A stretch of DNA of 10,069 nucleotides from assembly GCA_019309685.1 (NCBI GenBank), contig JAFDFT010000042.1, positions 1-10,069 on the forward strand, given 5' to 3'. Position 1 is the stretch's first letter, and each line of letters opens with the position of its first letter. This stretch comes from Deltaproteobacteria bacterium. GTDB lineage: Bacteria; Desulfobacterota; Desulfobacteria; Desulfobacterales; JAABPS01. Below the pieces are notes generated by a model that saw only the letters and a list, made by a program, of their open reading frames with translations, made no database searches and was not told where the DNA came from. Made by a program: the position numbers and the translations under genes. This document shows positions 1 to 6,150 of this stretch, piece after piece.

Positions 1-327
1 GCTGTACCGGATGTTAACGACTACTTTGTAAAGGAGTTAGGTACATCCGTAAATATAGGTATCAGTGTTCATACAGGTGAAGTGGTTGTGGGAAATATTG
101 GTTTTGATATGAAAATGGAATATACCATTATCGGAGATTCAGTAAATACGGTTTTCAGACTTCAAGAGATGACCAAGGCTTTCCCGAACGGAATATTGAT
201 CAGTGAAACCACGTTAAATGCGGCCCGTTCACGTCTGGCACTAAATGAAGTGGGCGTCTCTTCAGACATTGATAAGGAAGTGGGCGATTTAAAAATTTAT
301 GAGTTATTGGGGCATAAAGGAAACTAA
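1..327 (+). CDS. Class III adenylate/guanylate cyclase, C-terminal fragment
   Basis: The reading frame is open from base 1 and ends at the TAA at 325-327, so this is the last 108 residues of a longer protein whose N-terminus lies upstream of the window. The sequence shows the back half of a class III cyclase catalytic domain: GISVHTGEVVVGNIG, then YTIIGDSVNTVFRL. Within the latter, the Asn at 145-147 and the Arg at 157-159 form the N-x3-R pair that family knowledge assigns to transition-state and phosphate binding. The position that recognises the purine base, just after the Tyr (bases 124-126), is Thr, as in class IIIb (often bicarbonate-responsive) adenylate cyclases. The metal-binding Asp residues would lie upstream and cannot be checked. 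The product is probably cAMP, but whether the enzyme is active, and its sensor domain, are unknown. yqgE follows after 56 bases on the same strand. Confidence 0.9.
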   Translation, partial: AVPDVNDYFVKELGTSVNIGISVHTGEVVVGNIGFDMKMEYTIIGDSVNTVFRLQEMTKAFPNGILISETTLNAARSRLALNEVGVSSDIDKEVGDLKIYELLGHKGN

Positions 328-383
328 ACCGTTTGCATGCCAACATGATTGAACGAAAAGCTTCCTATTTTATAGAATAAACA

Positions 384-953
384 ATGAATGAGAGTATTCA
401 GACATTTCTAAAAGGGCAGTTTTTAATTGCCATGCCTGTCTTGGATGACCCGATATTTCATCAAACAGTTACCTGTATTTCCGAGCACACTTCACAAGGC
501 GCTGTTGGTGTGATCGTGAACCGTACCAACACTGATTTAACATCGAAAGATATTTTTGATGAGCTAAAGATTGAATATGATTCGTCCATGGGCTCCATAC
601 CCATTCATATTGGCGGGCCCGTGCATATTGATGAAATATTTGTACTTCATGGCCCTCCATTCAGCTGGGAGGGGTCTTTTGAAGTTTCACCATCCCTTTG
701 TTTGAGTAATACCAGAGATATTTTAGAGGCCATCGCCATGGGGCAGGGTCCGTCATCTTTTATTATTACGCTTGGCTGTGCAGGATGGGCTCCAGGGCAA
801 TTGGAATCTGAAATAAAGGCAAATGCCTGGCTAACCTGCAATGCCTTTGAAGAAATTATCTTTGACATGCCTATGGAAAAACGATGGGAGGCAGCTACGA
901 AAAAAATGGGGATAGACCCGTCTCAACTTTCCGATATTGCAGGTCATGCGTGA
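384..953 (+). CDS. YqgE/AlgH family protein
   Basis: This 189-residue protein matches the YqgE/AlgH (UPF0301) family in length and motifs. The N-terminus has GQFLIAMPVLDDPIFHQTV (residues 11-29), followed by GAVGVIVNRT (39-48), IHIGGPV (74-80) and the family signature GCAGWAPGQLESEIKANAW (131-149). There is no signal peptide or membrane segment, so it is expected in the cytoplasm. The biochemical function is not established; in Pseudomonas AlgH was linked to alginate and other virulence-related regulation. The ATG at 384 has only a weak AG-rich stretch upstream (AGAATAA), but the family N-terminus fits this start. The short gap after the cyclase gene suggests a shared transcript. No convincing terminator follows it. 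Confidence 0.93.
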   Translation: MNESIQTFLKGQFLIAMPVLDDPIFHQTVTCISEHTSQGAVGVIVNRTNTDLTSKDIFDELKIEYDSSMGSIPIHIGGPVHIDEIFVLHGPPFSWEGSFEVSPSLCLSNTRDILEAIAMGQGPSSFIITLGCAGWAPGQLESEIKANAWLTCNAFEEIIFDMPMEKRWEAATKKMGIDPSQLSDIAGHA

Positions 954-1402
954 GTATTTGGGGCGTTACCCGAAAAATTAAATTATCCTGTCTTTTGGCT
1001 TGCCTTTTCTGTGCTATTGTCTTTATTTTCCTTTGGTTTTGGTTTCTTTTTTTTAAGGCAAACCTTATCTTTTCGCACAAATGCACAGAGTTTTGGGTTG
1101 TAATATTCTTTACAGTTTAGGGGATTATATAGTGGGCACTCAGGATGTTTTTCGGACATAAATAGATTCCCTTCAAATCATAATAAATTCAAAAATAGCA
1201 GTATCCTGCTACCATTTTATATTTAAATATTTAAAAAATTCTTATAAAATCCATACCATAAAACCAGAAACTTTACAAGCCATTATGTTTTTCACAAACG
1301 TATCGTTATATGAGTGGCCTGGTGGTAAAATATACAGATATTCATTTCATGAAAGGTTATGATAAAAAGGGGTATGGTATTCGTCTAAATAATGGTATTT
1401 TA
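954..1402. other. Intergenic region between convergent genes, no supported gene
   Basis: About 450 bases, very AT-rich and T-rich near 1030-1055, separate yqgE from the convergent YcaO gene. Seen in it are a short stem AAGG/CCTT at 1055-1066 next to a T-run, the palindrome TTTCATGAAA at 1345-1354, and an AT palindrome near 1220-1231. None is a convincing terminator. A 34-codon ORF from an ATG at 1310 runs into the end of the YcaO gene but has no ribosome binding site. The stretch may be decayed sequence. Confidence 0.6.
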
Positions 1403-3133
1403 TCAAGTGCTTAGAAGAATCTCAAGATTGCTTCTTGCAAAGTCAATGGAAGGATCAAGGTCAAGGGCTATTTGGTAATAATGGATAGCTTTTTCTCTTT
1501 CACCCATGTCACGGTAATTAGATGCGATGTTCGCGTAATCGATCGCGGAGCTGGGGTCAAGCTGAATCACTTTTTTGAAATTTTCGATCGCTTTTTCATG
1601 CTCTTTCAATTTGAAATAACAAAACCCTAAGAGGTTGAAAATATCGATTCTATCTTGATCAAGTTTTACTCCCTCTCTCAACACAGATATGGCTTCTTTG
1701 TATCTCTCCATTTCTTTTAAAGCAACGCCCATGTAAGAATAAATGGTGGGAATGTCTTGTTTGGTAGGATATAGGTCGAGCGAAGATTTAAAGTGATCTA
1801 AGGCACTGTGTGGATCGTTCATATTGATGCAGCACAGTCCCTGATAAAATTTAATATAATACTTATTGGGCAATAACACATCGATTTTTTCAAGTTCGCT
1901 GTATGCCTGTTTTGGTTCCTGCGTGTCGGTGATGTGTTTTGCTGAAAACATCCCAACACTTGTGCCAATTGCCCGTTCTCTGAAATGAGAGCCAGGTATT
2001 ATTGTATAAAAAGCGGGTATTTCGAGCAATGGGTGCATTGTATTTATCAAGATGACTTCCATTTTCTTTTTTTCAAGGGCTGAAATACAGTTTTGGATCT
2101 CTATTTTAATATTGTTATTTGACACGTTGGGCAGATTGGTTACTGGAATTGCTCTATCAGCATTTGTAATAAAAGCCGCATCAGACAGTTCGTTAAATTT
2201 AGGAAGTCCGCTTGCAACGTAATTGGATCCTGTATTGAAATCACCAGCCAGCTGCGCAACCTCCGTAAGTCCGCGGCTGAGCGCTTTTTGCGGATCTGGG
2301 GTGGTGCCGGCAGTCCAGACAATTTCACTTTTTTCAGGAAAGGTTGAAGGGTCGTAAGCAAGTGCGCCAACCGTAGGAATTCCCATATCTAACGAAAAAT
2401 CGGAAAGAAACAAGGATATTCCCGCGGTTTTGTATTTTTGAAGCATTTCGATTACCAGCGGATCAGTAATTGATGTAATGTCTATTAGCGGAACGTTCAT
2501 TCGGTTTTGACTAATTAAAGACGAAACATGCCTTTCTACTATTTCGCAAATGCCCTGGCTGATTGCTTCCTCCTTACAATTACCGGCAGATGGGCCATTG
2601 AACTCGTTTATCGCGTAAAACCAATCAAAAGGAACAAGTATTTCTTCGTTACGGGTCAGATTATAAGCACTTGTCCATTTGAGTTTAAGGTTTTCAAAAA
2701 CGCGCCTGGTGATATCAAGCTCATCAGAACTGTCGTGTACGGATTTTGCAATCATATCAAATGGTATGGCTTTTTCTTTAAGATTTTTAAACTGATCAAT
2801 AAAGAAGTTATCTTGGTTTTTGCTGAAACTGAAAAAACTAAACCTTTCGGCTAGTTCCATTACAGCACTTGCTTCCGCCTGTTGAGGAGTTGCGCCTTTT
2901 CCCATTTGTTTTTTTGTCCCGGTGATGGACTGTGCATTTGGGGTGCAGATGCTCAAATAAACGGGAATGCCTAATCTTCCAGTATCGATTCTTTCGGTCT
3001 TGTCCAGAATATCCAGATTCAGTTTGGTTAGCTTTTTCTTGAACCGTTTTGTTGTTTCTTCAGGTGGGATTATTTTATCCTGATCCAGCGTATATTTCTT
3101 AAAAGCATTTTCTAAAATTATTTTTTTGGGCAT
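1403..3133 (-). CDS. YcaO-domain protein with C-terminal TPR repeats
   Basis: This 576-residue protein has a YcaO domain (about residues 40-400) and TPR repeats (about 423-562). YcaO enzymes use ATP to phosphorylate a backbone amide, giving azoline, thioamide or amidine products. Motifs seen are GRLGIPVYL (52-60), MGKGATPQQAEASAVMELAER (77-97, with the E-x3-E-x2-ER pattern) and NGPSAGNCKEEA followed by EIVERH (179-202). These match the ATP and Mg-binding elements of the family. At least four TPR units follow, with LDP/LYP repeat ends, for example DPHSALDHFKSSLDLYP and EKAIENFKKVIQLDP. There is no signal peptide. The N-terminal style resembles archaeal and TfuA-associated thioamidating YcaO proteins more than E. 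coli YcaO, but this is by eye. No TfuA, RimO, dehydrogenase or precursor peptide gene is adjacent, so the substrate is unknown. The ATG is supported by AGAGGA eight bases upstream (3142-3147 on the minus strand). The gene is likely monocistronic. Confidence 0.9.
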   Translation of the reverse strand: MPKKIILENAFKKYTLDQDKIIPPEETTKRFKKKLTKLNLDILDKTERIDTGRLGIPVYLSICTPNAQSITGTKKQMGKGATPQQAEASAVMELAERFSFFSFSKNQDNFFIDQFKNLKEKAIPFDMIAKSVHDSSDELDITRRVFENLKLKWTSAYNLTRNEEILVPFDWFYAINEFNGPSAGNCKEEAISQGICEIVERHVSSLISQNRMNVPLIDITSITDPLVIEMLQKYKTAGISLFLSDFSLDMGIPTVGALAYDPSTFPEKSEIVWTAGTTPDPQKALSRGLTEVAQLAGDFNTGSNYVASGLPKFNELSDAAFITNADRAIPVTNLPNVSNNNIKIEIQNCISALEKKKMEVILINTMHPLLEIPAFYTIIPGSHFRERAIGTSVGMFSAKHITDTQEPKQAYSELEKIDVLLPNKYYIKFYQGLCCINMNDPHSALDHFKSSLDLYPTKQDIPTIYSYMGVALKEMERYKEAISVLREGVKLDQDRIDIFNLLGFCYFKLKEHEKAIENFKKVIQLDPSSAIDYANIASNYRDMGEREKAIHYYQIALDLDPSIDFARSNLEILLST

Positions 3134-3187
3134 TAATTTTTTCCTCTACAAGTTAATCTCTTTTTATCTGCTTCATAACATGTCTTT

Positions 3188-3193
3188 ATTATA
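3188..3193 (-). promoter_or_regulatory. Candidate -10 box for the YcaO gene
   Basis: Read on the minus strand this is a perfect TATAAT, about 55 bases before the YcaO start codon. The -35 region at 17-18 bases distance (CAATTA or TCAATT) is poor and overlaps the -35 box of the divergent tRNA-Ala promoter. Only the -10 match is direct evidence. Confidence 0.35.
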
Positions 3194-3213
3194 ATTCAAT
3201 ATCCTTTTTATAA

Positions 3214-3242
3214 TTGACCATTGATATTTAATTTAGTAAAGT
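3214..3242 (+). promoter_or_regulatory. Candidate sigma-70 promoter of tRNA-Ala
   Basis: TTGACC at 3214-3219, a 17-base spacer, then TAAAGT at 3237-3242 (four of six matches to TATAAT). A start about seven bases further on would lie near 3249, just before the tRNA 5' end at 3256. Position and spacing fit a tRNA promoter. Confidence 0.5.
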
Positions 3243-3255
3243 AATTAGACTTTGT

Positions 3256-3331
3256 GGGGATGTAGCTCAGATGGGAGAGCGCGGCGTTCGCAATGCCGAG
3301 GTCAGGGGTTCGATCCCCCTCATCTCCACCA
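3256..3331 (+). tRNA. tRNA-Ala (anticodon CGC)
   Basis: A complete 76-base cloverleaf including an encoded CCA. The acceptor stem GGGGATG (3256-3262) pairs with CATCTCC (3321-3327) with one G-T pair. The D stem is GCTC/GAGC. The anticodon stem CGGCG/TGCCG encloses the loop TTCGCAA with anticodon CGC at 3289-3291. The T arm is AGGGG-TTCGATC-CCCCT (3304-3320). The discriminator is A3328, followed by CCA 3329-3331. It reads GCG alanine codons. The G3-U70 pair that is the alanine identity element is present as the G-T pair in the acceptor stem. Confidence 0.96.
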
Positions 3332-3440
3332 AAATTTTACACCCATCTGTATTTGAAATCATTTCGGCAAAGACCCTGCACAAAAATCTATTGAATTAAT
3401 TTCGACACGCTAAAATGATGATGTAAAACGAAAATTTCTC

Positions 3441-3464
3441 AAATGCTAAAGGGAAGCATTTTTT
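3441..3464 (+). terminator. Candidate intrinsic terminator downstream of tRNA-Ala
   Basis: A perfect seven-base stem AAATGCT (3441-3447) and AGCATTT (3455-3461) with loop AAAGGGA ends in a run of six T (3459-3464). The stem is AT-rich and therefore weak. It lies about 110 bases after the tRNA and before the hisB promoter region, where a terminator is expected. Confidence 0.45.
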
Positions 3465-3541
3465 CATAATAGACAGAACTGAATTAGACTTGACTTTTAA
3501 TGAAAAAAAATTGTAGGAACGATATATAGGTAAATGTAGAC

Positions 3542-3547
3542 TATAAT
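3542..3547 (+). promoter_or_regulatory. Candidate -10 box of the hisB transcript
   Basis: A perfect TATAAT lies 29 bases before the preferred hisB start. No good -35 box is found at 16-18 bases distance; a TTGACT at 3490-3495 is too far away. Transcription would begin near 3554, so the in-frame ATG at 3559 would have almost no leader, which supports the ATG at 3577. Confidence 0.4.
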
Positions 3548-3564
3548 TTCAAATAGTTATGGAT

Positions 3565-3571
3565 AAGAGGT
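3565..3571 (+). promoter_or_regulatory. Ribosome binding site that sets the hisB start
   Basis: AAGAGGT lies five bases before the ATG at 3577. It falls inside the frame opened by the upstream in-frame ATG at 3559, which itself has no Shine-Dalgarno sequence. It therefore selects 3577 as the start. Confidence 0.7.
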
Positions 3572-3576
3572 GCTCT

Positions 3577-4164
3577 ATGGACCGATCTGCTACGGTTGAC
3601 CGTAAAACCAAAGAAACGGATATCAAAATTGAAATAAACATTGATGGAAAAGGAGATACCAAAATTTCCACAGGTGTTCCTTTTTTTGACCACATGTTAA
3701 AACTTTTTGCCGTGCATGGCTTTTTTGATCTGAACATCGAAGCAACTGGTGATATTGAGGTCGATTTTCATCACACGGTTGAAGATGTTGGTATTGTATT
3801 GGGCATGGTATTTGATAAGGCCCTTAAGGATAAAAAAGGTATTACTCGTTATGGTTTTGCGGTAACACCCATGGATGATGCTTTGGCAAATGTATCCATC
3901 GATCTGTCAAACAGGCCGTACCTTGTTTATAATCTTCCAAAGATAACGAGCAAAGCTGAGGGGTTTGATATATTTCTTGCTAAAGAATTTTTCAGGGCCT
4001 TTTCGACGTGGTGCAAAATGAACCTGCATATTCAAGTACTATATGGGGAAAATGAACATCACATCATTGAATCGATCTTTAAATCAATGGGACGGGCAAT
4101 GGATTTGGCAACTTCTTTTGACAAGCGGATTTCAGGTGTTAGATCATCTAAAGGATCTATCTAG
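3577..4164 (+). CDS. hisB: Imidazoleglycerol-phosphate dehydratase
   Basis: HisB removes water from imidazoleglycerol phosphate to give imidazole-acetol phosphate in histidine synthesis. With the start at 3577 the protein has 195 residues, the usual length of the monofunctional enzyme; the longer frame from 3559 adds six residues without family support. The two Mn-binding half-motifs are present: HHTVED at 65-70 and HHIIES at 161-166. Other family segments are GVPFFDHML (33-41), PMDDALA (98-104), EFFRAF (137-142) and the C-terminal SSKG (190-193). There is no fused histidinol-phosphatase domain. It lies upstream of an unknown gene and hisA, but 209 bases with a large inverted repeat separate it from the next gene, so co-transcription is not certain. 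Confidence 0.97.
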   Translation: MDRSATVDRKTKETDIKIEINIDGKGDTKISTGVPFFDHMLKLFAVHGFFDLNIEATGDIEVDFHHTVEDVGIVLGMVFDKALKDKKGITRYGFAVTPMDDALANVSIDLSNRPYLVYNLPKITSKAEGFDIFLAKEFFRAFSTWCKMNLHIQVLYGENEHHIIESIFKSMGRAMDLATSFDKRISGVRSSKGSI

Positions 4165-4204
4165 CGTCCATTCATAAGTTGCTATTTTGCCCGATTTCTG
4201 TGTC

Positions 4205-4289
4205 AGGCGAAAATTTTAATCCTCGAAATACTAAATGTATTCTTGGGGTTAATCCACCAAAGTTCGGTGGCGGATTAAAATTTTCGCCT
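4205..4289. repeat. 85-base element bounded by an 18-bp perfect inverted repeat
   Basis: AGGCGAAAATTTTAATCC at 4205-4222 is the exact reverse complement of 4272-4289. Inside are two smaller hairpins: one around GAAATAC-TAAAT-GTATTC (4225-4242, one bulged base) flanked by CCTC/GGGG pairing, and CCACC-AAAGTTC-GGTGG (4254-4270). The whole can fold as a three-way junction on either strand. TAATCC appears both in the left arm and again at about 4250-4255, so an alternative pairing with the right arm is possible. No T-run follows and no target-site duplication is visible. It could be a dispersed palindromic repeat or MITE-like element, or an unusual terminator or processing site after hisB. Confidence 0.75.
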
Positions 4290-4373
4290 TCCTTGAACTC
4301 GAACAAAATATCTAATTTCTGGATGTACACTTTCTAACTAGAAACAAATTTGTATAAATGAAAAGGTGTTTTT

Positions 4374-5066
4374 ATGCGAAAAATAACTCGACACCATAGA
4401 AAAGATATTTTGTTTGTTATTTTGCTCGTTTTATTTGTTGCTATAAATGTATGCAGATTGGGTATGGCTAGCGCTGAAACAAAGGAAAAGCACTCCGTTT
4501 CCGGAAAACTGCTGGTGTTGCCATTTCATAATATGTCTGAATTATATGGAAAAGACAAAAATGTCAGGTGTCCTATCTGCGGTAAAGTATATATTACAGG
4601 AGAAGTGCCGGATAAAGCAAAAGATTATCTAGGCGATAAACTCGTTTTAAAGCTCAGACAGGATAAGTATTACAACAAAATGGTTACCAGTGATTCCCAG
4701 TGGGGAGATATTGATTTGATATCAAAAAATAACCAAAGTTCTTCTGAACTTGAGCTTTTGATGGAAGCGGGACGAGCTGCAAACGCAGATGCCGTAATAG
4801 TTGGATATTTATATCGCTTCCAGCAAAGAGTTGGATCCAGAATATCAGCGGATACTCCTGCGTCAGTAGCATTTGGAATCCATCTTATTGATGTGAAAAC
4901 AAGGCGTCAATTGTGGGAAGGGCATTTTGATGAGACTCAGCGTCCTTTAAGCGAAAATCTTTTCAACATAGGTAAATTCATTAAAAGAAAAGCAAGCTGG
5001 GTGACCGCGGAGGAGATGGCGGTTTCAGGCCTGGAAGAATTGCTTGAAACACTGCCAAAGAAATGA
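4374..5066 (+). CDS. Exported protein of unknown function with CPICG motif
   Basis: The family is not recognised with confidence. The 230-residue protein starts with a basic stretch (MRKITRHHRK), a hydrophobic core (residues 11-29) and a likely signal peptidase I site after MASA (34). It is therefore probably secreted to the periplasm rather than a lipoprotein; Cys27 lies inside the hydrophobic segment, not in a good lipobox. The mature part begins KLLVLPFHNMS (45-55), and later has ADAVIVGYLYRF (138-149) and GIHLIDVKTRRQLWEGHFDE (168-187). This pattern resembles the alpha/beta fold of CsgG, TolB-N and related envelope proteins (inference). An unusual CPICGKVY (66-73) holds a CxxC pair. AAGGTG five to six bases upstream supports the start. 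The stop codon overlaps the hisA ATG, so the two are translationally coupled. Confidence 0.8.
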   Translation: MRKITRHHRKDILFVILLVLFVAINVCRLGMASAETKEKHSVSGKLLVLPFHNMSELYGKDKNVRCPICGKVYITGEVPDKAKDYLGDKLVLKLRQDKYYNKMVTSDSQWGDIDLISKNNQSSSELELLMEAGRAANADAVIVGYLYRFQQRVGSRISADTPASVAFGIHLIDVKTRRQLWEGHFDETQRPLSENLFNIGKFIKRKASWVTAEEMAVSGLEELLETLPKK

Positions 5067-5782
5067 TTGTAATTCCTGCAGTAGATATTAAAGATGGAAA
5101 ATGTGTTCGTCTCCTTCAAGGAAGAATGGAAGATGAGACAGTATTTTCAGATGATCCCTCTGAAATGGCAAAACGGTGGAACGATGCTGGCGCTGAGATA
5201 ATACATGTGGTGGATTTAGATGGTGCCTTTGCAAAAAGCCCCCAAAACCTTGTTTCAATAAAAAAGATAATTGCATCTGTTGATGCTGATTTACAGATTG
5301 GCGGGGGTATCCGTAATGAAGAAACAATCCGCATGTACATTGAACTCGGTGTTAAAAGAATTGTCATTGGTACAGAGGCGATTCGAAATCCGTCATTAGT
5401 TATCCAAGCGTGTGAAGCATACCCAGGGAAAATTGTTGTTGGAATAGATTCAAGAAACGGTATGGTTGCAATTGAAGGATGGGCGGAAACTACCCAAACC
5501 AGTGCTATAGACTTGGCAAAACAGTTTGAACAGTACGGTCTTGCAGCGATAAATTTTACTGATATTAGCAGGGATGGAATGCAAACAGGGCCAAATGTTG
5601 AACAGACAAAGTTTCTTGCACGGGCTACGATCACCCCTATTGTAGCCTCTGGCGGTGTTTCAACTATTAAAGATATAAAGAAAATCAAAGAGTTAGAGCC
5701 AGATGGTGTTATTGGTGTGATTGTTGGGAGAGCTCTATATAGTGGCACTTTAAATTTAAAAGAAGCGATTGAAATGGCATAA
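5063..5782 (+). CDS. hisA: Phosphoribosylformimino-AICAR phosphate isomerase
   Basis: HisA isomerises ProFAR to PRFAR in histidine synthesis (an Amadori rearrangement). The 239-residue length and the sequence fit the single-domain TIM barrel. The catalytic acid-base pair is present as Asp8 in IPAVDIKDGKCVRL and Asp129 in VVGIDSRNG. Phosphate-binding loops are IGGGIR (79-84), VIGTEA (101-106), SGGV (196-199) and VGRALYSG (221-228). DISRDGMQTGPN (167-178) is the typical segment separating HisA from HisF. The ATG overlaps the preceding stop by four bases (ATGA), and there is no strong ribosome binding site, so translation is likely coupled to the exported protein. hisH and hisF are not in the window. 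Confidence 0.97.
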   Translation: MIVIPAVDIKDGKCVRLLQGRMEDETVFSDDPSEMAKRWNDAGAEIIHVVDLDGAFAKSPQNLVSIKKIIASVDADLQIGGGIRNEETIRMYIELGVKRIVIGTEAIRNPSLVIQACEAYPGKIVVGIDSRNGMVAIEGWAETTQTSAIDLAKQFEQYGLAAINFTDISRDGMQTGPNVEQTKFLARATITPIVASGGVSTIKDIKKIKELEPDGVIGVIVGRALYSGTLNLKEAIEMA

Positions 5783-5924
5783 ATATAGAAAAAACAATTA
5801 GCTTAGTATTTATATTATTTGATAAAATGAACTTTTTCAGAAAATTTGAATGCACCTGTTCCATTTATATAACTAAAAAAATCCTTATTTATCGTAATAT
5901 TACCTTGAAAAAAGCATATATTTA

Positions 5925-5953
5925 TTGACAAAATAAAAAATAATAAATAGATA
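5925..5953 (+). promoter_or_regulatory. Candidate promoter for dnaG-rpoD
   Basis: A consensus TTGACA (5925-5930), a 17-base spacer and TAGATA (5948-5953, three of six matches). Transcription from here would give a leader of about 190 bases before dnaG, containing the dyad at 5966-5984. The AT-richness of the region raises the chance of a random match. Confidence 0.4.
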
Positions 5954-6136
5954 TAAAAGTTTAATAAGATTAATAAATAATCTTCAGGGTTTTCTTTGGG
6001 CACTTCCTTAAAATTGAATCAGGTCGTCGGATAATATCTGCAAAAGAAATAAAAAAAGAATAAATCTGGTTAAATTCATACATTCATCCCAGTTAAGACT
6101 CTTCTATTATAAACAGTTTTTTATGTTCATAATTAC

Positions 6137-6142
6137 GGAGGT
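6137..6142 (+). promoter_or_regulatory. Ribosome binding site that sets the dnaG start
   Basis: GGAGGT is a strong Shine-Dalgarno sequence. It touches the upstream TTG at 6142, which therefore cannot be the start. The TTG at 6151 lies eight bases downstream, the best spacing, and the ATG at 6157 lies 14 bases downstream. Confidence 0.75.
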
Positions 6143-6150
6143 TGGTCTTC

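Larger units (their letters stand above)
5783..6150. other. AT-rich intergenic region upstream of dnaG
   Basis: About 370 bases without a supported gene, much more AT-rich than the flanking genes. It contains a promoter-like TTGACA element (5925-5953), a perfect seven-base dyad AAGATTA-ATAAA-TAATCTT (5966-5984), and a second -10-like TATTAT at 6105-6110 close to dnaG. A minus-strand frame at 5815-6003 encodes a very hydrophobic 62-residue peptide with a GTG start, which AT-rich DNA produces by chance; it is not called as a gene. Confidence 0.6.

Noticed and set aside
1055..1066. Hairpin AAGG-CAAA-CCTT next to a T-run, considered as a terminator for yqgE or YcaO
   Set aside because: Only four base pairs, and the T-run lies on the wrong side for the + strand gene and about 340 bases away from the minus-strand gene end.
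1251..1380. CCATACCATA and GGTATGGTAT as an inverted repeat pair
   Set aside because: Only seven bases pair across more than 100 bases; expected by chance in AT-rich sequence.
1310..1414. A 34-codon ORF (MSGLVVKYTDIHF...) next to the YcaO gene, considered as a modification precursor peptide
   Set aside because: No ribosome binding site, no leader-core pattern with Cys/Ser/Thr enrichment, convergent orientation, and it overlaps the 3' end of the YcaO gene.
3559..3576. An upstream in-frame ATG extending hisB by six residues
   Set aside because: It has no ribosome binding site, the AAGAGGT for the next ATG lies within it, and family length fits the shorter form.
5116..5748. A 210-codon minus-strand open frame opposite hisA
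   Set aside because: It lies entirely within the well-supported hisA gene and shows no recognisable motif.
5815..6003. A 62-residue minus-strand hydrophobic ORF in the gap upstream of dnaG
   Set aside because: The GTG start has its AAGGAA directly adjacent with no spacing, and the Phe/Ile/Leu/Asn-rich composition is what very AT-rich DNA gives by chance.
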